From contig CM114273.1 in assembly GCA_050084515.1 (NCBI GenBank), positions 27,714,001 through 27,778,000 of the forward strand: a stretch of DNA of 64,000 nucleotides, read 5' to 3'. Numbering within the stretch: position 1 is the first letter of the stretch; each line of letters opens with the position of its first letter. The position numbers and the translations under genes are program-made. Origin of the DNA: Blasia pusilla. Its lineage: Eukaryota; Marchantiophyta; Marchantiopsida; Blasiales. A model generated the notes under the pieces. It saw nothing but the letters and a program-made list of their open reading frames with translations. It did no database searches and was not told the origin of the DNA. This document shows positions 10,325 to 19,984 of this stretch, piece by piece.

Positions 10325-11010
10325 ACCTCGGAGGAGGGTATTCGAGTGTTAGATCTCTTTGGAGGGATTAGCATCGGGTTAGCTGTTGTTTTGCAGGCAC
10401 GAGTGCAAGTACAGCAGTACTTGTATGTGGAGAGTGATAATGTTGCAAGGCATGTCTCACTACGACATGTGGCACAGTTACGCCTACGTTTTCCCGACTT
10501 ATTGTCTGCGTCTGCGGTATAGGGGTACCAAAGTTCCCTACTGAGGGATATTTCATTGTTGGGGGCATAGGACTTAGAGCGGGTAGGGACCATTGATTTG
10601 GTCATTGCTGGTTGGCCATGTCAAGGCCAATTGAGTGCTCGACGAGGCAGCGGGTTGGCTGACACTCGGTCCAGGTTTTTTTTGGAGATGTTGAGGGTCT
10701 TACGGCAGTTGTAGGATCACCAATCTCGTTCTCCAACCTACATTCTAGAGAATGTGCCAATCTTAGGAGACTCTAGGTCACGAGTGGTGACAAGTGCTCA
10801 TCAGATGCGTGCCTGGATTACCAGGTTCAACGGTTGGTGGAGCCCAACGCCGACGAGAGAGAGCGAGCAATGGGATTTCCCACAGGAGTGACGGTAGTAC
10901 CGTCAGTATCAGAGGCATCATGACGCCATGTCTTGGGTCAGGCAATGGACCTGAATTGCTTGACATGGATCCTCAGCTTGGGAGTGGCTGAACACTATCG
11001 TATGAGATCG
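10325..11010 (+). pseudogene. C5-cytosine DNA methyltransferase domain (copy C)
   Basis: The conserved C5-MTase motifs occur in the non-permuted order. They are motif I VLDLFGGISIGLAVVL (about 10,340), a YLYVES segment matching the motif II acidic position, motif IV IDLVIAGWPCQG (10,595-10,627; catalytic Cys in PCQ), FFLEMLRVLRQL after it, motif VI ILENVP (10,739-10,759), motif IX-like ERAMGFPTGVT (about 10,860-10,893) and motif X-like GQAMDLN (10,939-10,959). Such enzymes transfer a methyl group from SAM to cytosine C5. The target-recognition region that should separate VI from IX is almost absent, and the frame changes there, so a deletion is likely. Stops lie at 10,520, 10,568, 10,712 and 10,921. 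It is recognisable but not functional. The motif spacing resembles DNMT3-like or retrotransposon DNMTs more than CMT or MET1. Confidence 0.78.
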
Positions 11011-11439
11011 CGACAGATCACAGTGGTTGCCGTGGTGAGACCCATGCCTACCGAGATGGTGGAGGCAATGGTTGGGGGCGAGACTCGAGGAGACCTACAC
11101 ACCAGGGGAGATCGGGGAGAGACAACCTTGGACTTCTTGGGATGTTTTGTAGGTACGCCTAGAGATGATAGCACAACATTGAGCGTGATTCGAGGCACTG
11201 CACGTGGAGGAGATCAAAGTTTGCAGTTGGCTGTAGGAGAGCGGCCGAGTGTTGTTGTTCGAGACGGGGTTGCACCATAGCAATCATTGATACCCGTACC
11301 GGAGAGTCCTAGCGTAGTCACGATGGAGACTTGGGAGCCAGATATGGGCCCTAAGTTGATAAGAGGAGCGTAGCGCCAAATACATCAGTTCCTCAAGAGT
11401 TATAGGAGCAGCTTTGCGTTTAGCATGGAGGATTTGGGT

Positions 11440-12395
11440 ACGCTGAAGGGACCGGGACCCGCATTGAGTTGTCGAGTGATGCGTCGATCTTCCGATGACC
11501 CTACAGGTACAATGATATGGAAAGGGCTCTGATTCAAAGTAGGAGCCAGGACTTGGTCGGAGCAGGACTAGTGGAGATGTCACATGGGGAGTATGCATCT
11601 GCCACTGTCATGCTCGCCAAGAAGGATGTGCATGGCAACTAGAGGGATAGGTGGATGTTTGGGGATTATCGACCTATCAATCGGCATGTAAAGTCCGATA
11701 GGTATGCCATGCCCACCCTGAGGAGATCTTTGATGCGATTGGTCACGCAAAGATCTTCAGTTCATTGGATTTGCGAGCCGGATACCATGAGCTGCCTATC
11801 AAATTAGAGGACAGGCAGAAAACGGCATTTTGGAGCATCGATCCTCACGGGAAGGATTGTTTGTATCAATGGCGGTTCTTACCATTTGGGTTAAAGAACG
11901 CCCCGGCTGAGTTTCCAAGGGTCATGGATAGGATCTTGGCTGGTCTGGATTTTGCTAGGTGTTATATTGATGACATCATAGTCTTTAGCGCCACGGTTGA
12001 GGAGCATGAGCGACATCTAGAGGAGGTGTTTCGATGATTGCAATTACATGGGCTGAAGCTACATCTAGGCAAGTGCAAGTTCTTCTACGACCAGATTGAG
12101 TACTTGGGTCATACAATATACCCAGGGGGCCTTGGTGTTCAGCAGACGAAGGTAGAGGCTATCTCAAGCATTCCACGCCCTACAGATGTGAGTCGTGTTC
12201 GCGCATTCATGGGGTTGGCGAACTTCTATTGGCGGTACGTCAAGGGACTTAGTTTGATTGCGAAGGCGTTGACCTTGCTGACCAAGGTGGATCAAAAGTG
12301 GCACTGGGGGGATGAGCAAGAGCGAGCATTTCAATTGCTCAAGGACAGGTTGATGTCTGCCCCCATCTTGAGGAGATCGATCAGGGGCGTCCTTT
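11440..12395 (+). pseudogene. Reverse transcriptase of copy C
   Basis: Gypsy-type RT blocks occur in order: FRRPYRYNDME-like entry (about 11,490), DYRPINRHVKSDRYAMPT (about 11,665), SLDLRAGYHELPI (about 11,762), FGLKNAPAEF (about 11,887), the catalytic CYIDDIIVFS (about 11,960-11,990), and LGHTI plus FMGLANFYWRYVKG (to about 12,250). It copies element RNA into cDNA. The frame is broken by a TAG after KKDVHGN (11,640), by a missing base in a C-run near 11,719 that shifts the frame, and by a TGA at 12,035. The YIDD box replaces the commoner YVDD/YLDD. Confidence 0.8.
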
Positions 12396-12780
12396 CTAGT
12401 TGCACACAGATTGGAGCATGTTGGGGCTTCGAGCGGTGCTCACCCAGCATGATGATGAGGGTAGAGAGTTCGTGGGGGCTTACGCTAGCCGCTTGAACAA
12501 CACTGCAGAGGCAAAGTACAGGAGGGTGAGTGCTTGGCTGCGGTGTGGGCTGTCGTGCATTTTAGGTGTTACTTATTCCGAAATCCTTTTACCATCATCA
12601 CTGATCATCAACCACTGAAGTGGTTGATGGAGTCCGACAAGCTTACATGGAAGCTTGCGAGATGGGCTTTGTTGTTGCAGGAGTATGATTTTCAAGTGGT
12701 ACATAGACTTGGGATGCTCAACCAAGATGCAAATGGGTTGAGTTGTAACCCATGCCTGAGTCAGCAAGATGCGACTGGAG
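12396..12780 (+). pseudogene. RNase H of copy C
   Basis: The RNase H fold follows RT as in all gypsy elements. It opens with a TDWSMLGLRAVLTQHDDEG block (about 12,405), then has AAVWAVVHFRCYLFRNPFTIITDHQPLKWL (written here as its ends AAVWAV...TDHQPL, about 12,534-12,620). It closes with the tether-type LLLQEYDFQVVHRLG and NQDANGLS (to about 12,740). The first catalytic position has D in TDW. A frame change near 12,530 splits the domain. A ~250-bp linker of unknown function separates it from integrase. Confidence 0.72.
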
Positions 12781-13019
12781 CTCGATGGCATGGAGAGAGT
12801 GATGAGGAGTCAGTGCTAGGATGGCACTCGTTAGCCTATTTAGGCATGTTGGCTATGGAGAGCCAGAGTGTGGAGACTTCGATGGCGAGGTCTAGTGGAG
12901 AGTCCTTGGATCCCGAGGCCAGTGAGGAGATGACAAGTGACCGAGATATTCATGATGATGGAGTAGTCTTGGAGTACCTTCGTACTGGCAGCGTTGCGAG
13001 CACCGTGGGTGCTAGAGAG

Positions 13020-13875
13020 CGGGATCGGATCCTACTACGGGCTAGACGGTTCGGTTGGGAGGGGACACATGTTTTGAGGGTTTGGAAGGATGGTAGAGTA
13101 CGCATAGTGCCCCACCCTTTGCAGAGAGCACAACTACTGCAGCATGCCCACGAGGAGTTGGGTCACTTTGGGGTGAAGCGGACGTACAGCTTGCTCCAGA
13201 TTCAATATTGGTGGCGAGGCATGTAGACTAATGTTCAATAATTTGTTGCCAGGTGCATGGTGTGTGATTGGGTCTGACCATCGTTCAATGCTCCGACTCC
13301 ATAGTTACATCCATTACCGATCATGGGCTTAGGGTATAGATGGAGTTTGGATTTTGCAGGACCTTTGCCTTTGATGGAGCGTCACAATCGTTATGTGTTG
13401 GTGATGGTCGAGCACTTCTCGAAGTGGATGGAGTTGGTTGCATTGCCTGACAAAGCGTATGGGAGCAGCGTATGCCTTCCTAGATGGAGTGTTGAGTAAT
13501 TACAGCGTACCGGCTGAGGTGTTGACAAAACAGGGTACCGAGTTTTGCGGTGAGTTCGAGGCCTTGTGTGATCAGGCGCTGATCGACCACCGCACGACTT
13601 CGCGAGATCATCCTGAGGCGGATGGATTAGCAGAGAGAGTTGTGCAGATGGTGAAGAGGGGTTTACGCTAGTATGGCTTGCAAAGAGGTCACCTAGGAGA
13701 TTGGGACCTCCAATTTCCGTGGTTGGCGATGGGATACAAATTCAGCAGGTTAGCATCCTTAGCGTCTTTTTCACCGTACTTGCTACTTTATGGCCGAGAG
13801 CCAGATTTACTTGCGGCCATTCGTCAAGATGTTGGTGAGGTGCTAGACCTTGAGGATCTCGATATATGAACGTGA
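13020..13875 (+). pseudogene. Integrase of copy C
   Basis: The N-terminal HHCC zinc region is visible (HEELGHFGVKRTY, then CMVCDW, 13,150-13,270). The catalytic core carries SLDFAGPLPL (about 13,345; first Asp), a block KQGTEFCGEF (about 13,530) where the second Asp of the usual TDQG motif is Lys, and EADGLAERVVQ (about 13,618; the Glu). After it comes the C-terminal WDLQFPWLAMGYKFS and YGREPDL region. Stops at about 13,225, 13,250 and 13,669 and frame changes inactivate it. The DHPEADGLAER style is unlike the FHPQTDGHTE of the chromovirus at 33.4-34.1 kb, so the two families are clearly distinct. Confidence 0.72.
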
Positions 13876-14029
13876 GCATGTTCTCAGAGGGCTGAGTTGT
13901 TTTAGAGAGTGATGCCCATGGCGTTCGAGAACTTGACGATTGCGCAGCATCGAGATACGTTGAGGTATGCGACTATTCGGGTGGTGGTTATCGACCAACT
14001 ATCCGGAGGTTTCATCAAGGAGATTATGT

Positions 14030-14392
14030 CTACTTGCAGCACACGGCACCGACGACGTTGGATGTGACTGTAGGGCGCACTATCCTGAGAGTGCGTGACG
14101 TTTTGCCATCTGGTGTTCTCTTGCTGGAGGGACACGATGGTATGGTAAGGAAGGACCATGTGCGTAATTGTGCACCATGTCACCTTCCTAACATTGATGG
14201 TAAAGTAGATTCGAGGTCAGCAATAGTTCCTGCAGGCTTGCGTTGTATGTTGTGTGGTTCTGCTCATGGTGCGACCACGATGCTAGTCTGTGATGGATGT
14301 TCGAGAGGTTGGCATATGGCATGTCTGATGCCACCTCTCACTAAGGTTCCTCGGGGATGATGGATGTGTCCCAAATGTACATAGAGGAGATA
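14030..14392 (+). pseudogene. Integrase C-terminal extension ending in a PHD finger (copy C)
   Basis: A GDYVYLQ-type strand (about 14,020) and a VRDVLPSGVLLLEG segment look like the post-core integrase barrel. They are followed by a PHD zinc finger at 14,244-14,389. Its ligand pattern is C-x2-C-x11-C-x2-C-x4-H-x2-C-x14-C-x2-C, read as CMLCGS...CDGCSRGWHMAC...WMCPKC. PHD fingers bind histone H3 tails, so the module could guide integration or the element's DNMT to chromatin, as chromodomains do in chromoviruses. A TGA at 14,359-14,361 replaces the Trp expected before WMCPKC. The frame ends with TAG shortly after the last Cys. Confidence 0.75.
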
Positions 14393-14714
14393 CTAGGTAG
14401 GTTTCGATTCCGACTTTCTGTGACATGGATGACAGGAAGGCGACTAACGATGGGGTCACATGAGCACCCGGCCTTTCTGCTCTTAGCTTCCTAAAGATGT
14501 ATGTCGTGGTAGGTAGGATAGATGGCTATCTGGAGTTAGAGGGACCTAACCACCAGTTAGGGGGGCGATTGGAGATATTTTATTACTTCTTGTCTCTGTG
14601 TATGGATGCCATGAGTATGAGTCTCTGTGTATGGAGCATGGGATCGTGTGTGTTTGTGTGTGTGTTCGATGACAGCAATGTATGTTATGTAGCGATATGT
14701 ATGCGCACAATAAT
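14393..14714 (+). other. 3' untranslated region of copy C
   Basis: No coding signal is present. A purine-rich GTTAGGGGGGCGATTGGAGA stretch sits at 14,556-14,575. The last ~140 bp before the LTR (TGGAGATATTTT to ATGCGCAC) is repeated at 15,227-15,355. Confidence 0.5.
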
Positions 14715-15226
14715 TGTCACGACTGTTGTGATAGATCGGTGGGATCTATCAGAGCGTCTGCACGACTAGTGGTGGATAGGCCCAAGAGGTCGGGGATGGT
14801 CTGTTGAGGCCCAGGAAAACCTGAGAGAGCAGGTTTCCCCTTCGTTTCGGCTCATTTGGAGCCATATTGAGAAACTTACTATTTTAGGTAAGTACCATTT
14901 TGAGTATATGATCGACTTTCTATTTTTCTTAAGTGGCCCTTGACCTCTTACATCAGGTCAAGAGCCAAGGAGGTGACTTGGGAGAATAGGTTACCATGGA
15001 GAGAAGTTGGGAGAAGGGAGGGATATTCCTCAAGGAGAGAGAGCTTGAGAGCTCATTCTCTCTTTGTTGAACCTCTTGGCTAGAGGCGGCGGAGCTATGG
15101 TCCCTTGCCTTGTGAGTGTAACCCAAGCCTCTCATTAGGAGAGTGGGTTTGGTTTGACATGAGAGAGAGTGCACACCTTTAAGAGCTATGGTGTGAGATG
15201 GTGTAGAGAGATTGGACCTTACTTTA
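14715..15226 (+). repeat. 3' LTR of copy C
   Basis: About 512 bp starting TGTCACGAC, matching the LTRs at 5965-6480 and 24,737-25,239. The last bases read CTTACTTTATT rather than the CTTACTTTACA inferred from the other copies, so the very end is altered or merged with the next segment. Confidence 0.75.
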
Positions 15227-15355
15227 TTGGAGATATTTTGGTACTTCTCGTATCTGTGTATGGATATCATGAGTTAGCATGGGATCATGTGTGTTTCTGT
15301 GTTTGTTTGATGACAACGATGTATGTTGTGTAGCGATATGTATGCGCACGAAAAT
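15227..15355 (+). repeat. Second copy of the element's pre-LTR 3' region
   Basis: This matches 14,573-14,710 (shared words TGGAGATATTTT, CTGTGTATGGAT, CATGGGATC, GTAGCGATATGTATGCGCAC). It sits directly after the 3' LTR and is not itself followed by an LTR. It could be part of a second copy hit by C, or a recombination product. Confidence 0.6.
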
Positions 15356-16120
15356 ATGATTCAAAAAATATGGATGTTTGGATGAACACTGTTGACTGTA
15401 GATTTCATCAGAGTTTACAATTTATATTCAACTTTATATTCTAAGGAAGATGCACGCTGGTTCTCAATAGAAGAGAAAGTAAGACTCAATTTCTTGTATG
15501 GAGCACAAGTGAGGTGTTGTGGGGTTTGCAAGAATTGCAAGCTAGTGTATCTTGATCATGCGGGAGTTCATGGGATAGAAAATTTGATAAAATCGAAGTC
15601 AGATGTTCAAAATGGAGAAATTTGTACGATGCTACAGATTTGACAGGATTTGAAGAAGGAGAGGCTTGTCAATCTTGATGGAGTTGCTCAAGAGTGGAGC
15701 AATTGAGGATCAGATTGTAGGGACAAAGTTCTTGAGACAATTCTAGTTAGGAATCAGTGTCAATCGTGACCTGATTGAGTGTGGGCAAGTTAGCAAGTGC
15801 ATGGGCACTTCGTTGTTGATTTTGAGTGCGGTGTGTTTGTTTCTAGAACAAATCGGATGAATGCTGGGGAGGAGGAAAATCAAGCAAGAAGAAAAAGTAA
15901 GGAGGGCACAATGGTGTTTGATTGTGCAAGATTTTATGAGATTTGAATTCCACATTGGAAAGATCGCAAAAAATTGAGTCAGATGGTGAAAATGGAACCA
16001 CAAACGGAGCTCATTTGAAGAAAATTATAAAAATATTCCCTATAATAGCATAGATTCCCTAAGATGAGCGGATCACCAGTGTGGAAAGGGCAGGAGAGCA
16101 ATGTTGGAGCTATTGTGCAA
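15356..16120. other. Intergenic, no recognised feature
   Basis: This is moderately AT-rich sequence with only short chance reading frames. One 83-codon frame (15,392-15,643) has a Cys-rich VRCCGVCKNCK patch but no family I recognise. Confidence 0.4.
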
Positions 16121-17415
16121 GGAATCAGAACTTAAGTTCTGGTAGATCTTATATGGAAAAGTGAGAAAGGTGAGAAGAGGAGCTTCTAGTTCTATTGGAA
16201 CTCAAATTCCGATACACCTTGTTGGTGAACGTGGTTTAGGAAAGGAAGAGGTTATGTGGTACAACTTTCCCTCAATGAGAGGTTGGAAAGGTTTGGGTGC
16301 CGCTAGTGTGGAGGAGCTAGCGCCACTAGTTTGGAGCTGTTACTAGAGTGTAGCTAGGACTACTATCCCCGGAGTTAGTGGAGTTGAGGGAGGCATGAGA
16401 ACTTAAGTTCCAATTCAAGAGAGCCCTCCCAAGAGGTGGTTTGGAGCAAAGCAGCGAAGTGGGAATCGAAACTAAAGTTCTGATTCAGTAGCAAGGGCCG
16501 AGCTATCTGAAGGACGCGGCACGGCGTGGCGTGGCAAGGGTGACAAGGAGCTACAAAAGGGATTTGGAACTCAAGTTCCAATTCAAGCAGAGTTGAGCCA
16601 ACGCATGGTTCAACTGCGTGGTGGTCATCTTCATGGCGTAACAAAGATTGGCATGGCGGCAATGACAAGGAAGCAAAGAGGATTTGGAACTCAAGTTCCA
16701 ATTCTATCTCACTTGGAGAACAATGGAGCACCTAAACTGTAGTTGACTACTACGGCGTGGCATAGTGCGGGGGCGTAGGGAAGTGAAGTGAGGAAGCAAT
16801 TGGAACTGAAGTTCCAATTCCACGTTTCAGTTGTGGGTGTGCTCTACAAGGAGGTAGAGTGGATAGGAATGAGGAAATCATAACTCTAGTTCCCATTCCG
16901 CTCCTTAGTAGTGTTGAGTTCTCTCTACAGGGAGGTGCAGAGGATAGTGAAGGCAATCGGAACTCAAGTTATGATCCCCTTTGGCACAGCCCAAGAAGTG
17001 AGGTCGGAAAAATATTCTGCAGCACGGCGTTTAGAGGAAGGTGAGAAGAATTGGAACTCAAGTTCCCATTCTGTGGACTCTCAAGTGGGGCGTGACTCTT
17101 CTTCAAGCGTAGCAAGAGGAAGGAGGAAGAATCGGAACTGTTATTCTTATTCCGCGGCTTGTTCAAGTGGGTGCGGCTCTCTCTATAAGGTACAACATGG
17201 CACGCCGTGTGAATCAGAGAGAGTGGAGTGAGCAATCGGAACTTCAGTTCCAATTCCATCATTCTTCTGTGAAGTGGGAGAGGAAGGAGTGGGCCAAGAG
17301 CATTCAAAACTCAAGTTCAAATCGGGCACTCTTTCAGATGAAGAAAATTTTGAGACGTCCAAGATCTGGGCAAGTTGGCAAAGCGACGTAGCAATCAGAA
17401 CTCAAGTTCCAATTG
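16121..17415. repeat. Array of 13 palindromic GGAACT(N)AAGTTCC motifs
   Basis: A palindromic core close to AATTGGAACTCAAGTTCCAATT recurs at about 16,127, 16,399, 16,468, 16,564, 16,684, 16,800, 16,880, 16,955, 17,050, 17,130, 17,234, 17,302 and 17,392. The spacing is about 70-120 bp after the first gap. The best copies (16,564 and 16,684, exactly 120 bp apart) are near-perfect palindromes; the others differ by one to a few bases. Sequences between them are mostly unlike each other, though several carry GTGGCG/AGAGGAAGG words. No reading frame spans the array. Confidence 0.8.
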
Positions 17416-18159
17416 GGATTAGTCCGTTGCCCTTCTCTATCCCGAGGCTTTGAGGCGGGAGAGGTGTTAAAGGTGCGAGTGGGCGTGAGAGGCGTCAAAG
17501 GCACGAGGCACATGCAAGCCAACTTGTTGGTGGGCGTGAGGACTTGGCAAGCTGGTGGTAAGCCAGTTCAGCATAACTTCGAGGTCACCCATCCCAGTTC
17601 TATTTCTCCAAAATGTGCTTAATTGTAGAGTTCTTTTTCTTGTTGTGTTACCAACACACCCACAAGGAAGTGATGCCTAGTTGTTGCACACAAGGGAATT
17701 TACTCACTTCCCTTGATGTTTACGGAGATGTTTGAGGGTAACTTTTGGATGACACACATATTGTTAGTGCGTTGGTGAGTGCATGGCACCACTGCAACTA
17801 TTGTAGGGAACTTGGTGGGATGGATGTTAACCACACTAGTTGGGAGTGATTTAGTGTGCGGGCTAATTTTTGAGTGTTGATCTTAAGTGAGATAAGTGGG
17901 GGCGTACCCACAGTTTAGGCATTGTCTAGTGTAGAGCTAGTGGCTCAGGAGTGAGTCATCATAGTTTGCAAGTTTCACCACGATGCATCAATAGAGTATT
18001 GGGGAGTGTGGTAGTGGTAGAAGTGGCGGAGGATTTACATGGAGTTGGGCTAGGTATCAAGGGTTTCCACACGAGGAACCACCTCAACCACCAGTGGTAG
18101 TTACTCGAGAGGTGATGTCAACAGATTTTTAGTTACTCGAGAGGCCACGGAGTGTCACG
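17416..18159. other. No recognised gene; possible leader of the following gag fragment
   Basis: I see no LTR and no coding domain. A GAG-rich stretch and the repeated TTACTCGAGAGG (about 18,100 and 18,134) precede the gag fragment. Confidence 0.35.
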
Positions 18160-18770
18160 AGTGCTGCCACACCGTTGTTGTGGGACATGGATGATCGCGA
18201 TACCTATGGATCCACGAGAGGACCCCGACGGTTCTCAAGCATGGTGGGAACCATCGAGTTGGATGATTTATGGAGGATTTTGACAGTTGGTGTGATGCAC
18301 AAAGGATGTGAAACCATCAGAGATTTGACCCCTTCATGGCACAAAAGAGACTTTTTTAGCATTTTGAGGGCCCTCCCATGGATGATTACCACGAGTTTTG
18401 GATTCTGCATGAGGCAAAGATCGAGGCGTGGAGACTGTTTTGGTCTCCAGGATATATTTCCCTCACAGGGCATGCGATGTTTGATATGGCGGCTGCAGTA
18501 GCACCCACTAACCGCATGGAGGAGATACTTGGAGGAGTTGTCGACCCAAGTCTTACAAGTGTGACCAGCCAAGTACTACCCGTGGTCAACCTGTTGGTTG
18601 AGTTCTTTCGAGAGTTGAGGAAGAACTATCAGGGGGTGAGGATCGACAAGCTGAAGTCGATTCATGAGTTTCAACAGAGAGCGAGAGACAGTCTTCGAGA
18701 GGCCTTTGCACGGCTCCGACGGTTGATCACAGCGACTCAGGGTGTTCAAGACGTCACTTCAAATTTTGAG
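18160..18770 (+). pseudogene. gag fragment of a DNMT-retroelement relative (copy G)
   Basis: The same capsid blocks seen in copies B and C occur here: GPRRFSSMVGTIEL (about 18,220), MDDYHEF then EAWRLFW (about 18,378-18,445), VEFFRELRKNYQGVR (about 18,598-18,640) and REAFARLRRLI (about 18,696-18,730). At least one frame change separates the first block from the rest. Nothing after gag can be assigned to the same element: the zinc knuckles, protease and DNMT are missing, and hAT-like sequence follows. The residues differ more from B and C than those two differ from each other, so this is a separate lineage. Confidence 0.65.
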
Positions 18771-18815
18771 TGCATGAGAGATTTCAAACAATATCTGAAA
18801 CTTTAAGAAAAAGGG

Positions 18816-19330
18816 GTGCATGGCCTCAATGTCACCGAGGCTAATTCTTATGTAGGTACTTGCTTGCAAGAGTTGGGCAACATTGTGAATCATCAAGAAC
18901 TATTTATGGATGAGTTTTGTAGGGAAGGTGTTGATTTACTTGCAATAGGCCCCTCTGATTGGTGGAGCGTGGTCAAGGTGCACCAACATTGCGCTCTGTG
19001 TGGCTAAGTCCACATTAGCACAAGTGGTTTCTTCTTCTTTAGCGGAGAGAAATTGGAGTAGTTATGGTTTCGTCCACAACAAGCATACGAATAAATTGGC
19101 CAACAAGCGTGCCAAGGATTTGGTGTACATCTACACAAACTCACAATTTGGAGAAAAGGGCATTTCTTGCAAATCAAGACAAGCGCTCTTGTATGAGCAA
19201 TACTTTTCTAAAAGGGATGGACAAGAACAAGCTAGAAGGGTAGTAGAAGATGGCAGGGAATCTAGCTTACATGCAAGAAATCGTGATGCTAATCATGAAG
19301 ATAACCTCGACTTGCAAGATGAGGACCTAT
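18816..19330 (+). pseudogene. hAT-type transposase C-terminal fragment
   Basis: The segment SSSLAERNWSSYGFVHNKHTNKL (19,030-19,098, given by its ends SSSLAERNW and HNKHTNKL), followed by LANKRAKDLVYIYTN, matches the hAT family C-terminal dimerisation region. There a Ser-rich loop, ERNWS, H-x-K-x-R/T-N-x-L and an R-x-x-x-L-V-Y-x-x-x-N helix are typical of plant DUF659/BED-type transposases. Upstream, a WWSV block and GAPTLRSV (18,960-18,998) fit the region just before it but lie in a different frame, so a frameshift separates them. No DDE core, BED finger or terminal inverted repeats are visible. Confidence 0.6.
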
Positions 19331-19900
19331 AGGAGGTGGATGTCATATATAGAATTCATGTCATCGAAGGGAGGGAGGATACTCATATCAACAACACTTA
19401 AAACTTTGACTTCGAGGGGCTTGGAAGAGACGAAGATGATTCTCAAATGGAACATTGGATTCAATAGCATGAGGAAGAGCAACAATAGAGGACTTCAATA
19501 GAGGCGAATCTGCCCAACACTTCTTCTAAAACAACCCATGACTCTTGTATTGTTGCACCAATAGGAGTTCAGAATTATTCCACCGAGTCTAGTGAACCTA
19601 TGCAGGATTCTCCTCCATAATCTTTGAGCGTTGAAACGGTGGACTTATTTGATGAGCCTAATGATAATAATGTTCTCATACCTATGGTTCCAAACTCTCA
19701 ACCCATCACTCATGGCATGGATAGTTCCTACATTTCCTTCGATGATGAAACAACTACAATAGGAACTCGACTTCAAACTCTTGAGCCGCCAAATTACTGC
19801 CTACATCTTAATCCACCGGACCCAACCATAGACATAGACTAGAAGAGTAATTAGTGACTTTTGTGAAACGGATTAGTAAATAGTTGTAGCAAACTTGTTT
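19331..19900 (+). other. Acidic C-terminal tail-like sequence after the hAT fragment
   Basis: Interrupted frames rich in Asp, Glu, Asn and Ser (for example 19,624-19,842) follow the hAT fragment, as acidic tails often do in plant hAT proteins. I do not recognise a domain. Confidence 0.3.
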
Positions 19901-19984
19901 TGTGTTGAGTATTATAAGAAAATCATTTTTATGACATTCCTTTTTATAACATTCTTGCTAATAAAACAATGATTTTTACATTGA

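Larger units (their letters stand above)
7520..15226 (+). mobile_element. DNMT- and PHD-finger-encoding gypsy-type LTR retrotransposon (copy C)
   Basis: This is the most complete member of the family. Its order is partial LTR (7520-7907), gag with zinc knuckles, aspartic protease, C5-DNA methyltransferase, RT with YIDD, RNase H, integrase, PHD finger, and 3' LTR (14,715-15,226). RT before RNase H before integrase is the Ty3/gypsy gene order. The DNMT between protease and RT, and the PHD finger after integrase, are extra modules. Minus-strand copy B repeats LTR-leader-gag-PR-DNMT. Many stops, frameshifts and deletions make C non-functional. LTR retrotransposons that carry DNMT genes have been reported in charophyte algae and dinoflagellates (de Mendoza et al. 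2018); this one resembles the charophyte type as I recall it. Confidence 0.82.

Noticed and set aside
16121-17415. CRISPR array (palindromic repeats with differing spacers)
   Set aside because: The motif copies vary in sequence, spacers range from about 45 to 100 bp or more, there are no cas genes, and the context is a eukaryotic nuclear genome full of retrotransposons.
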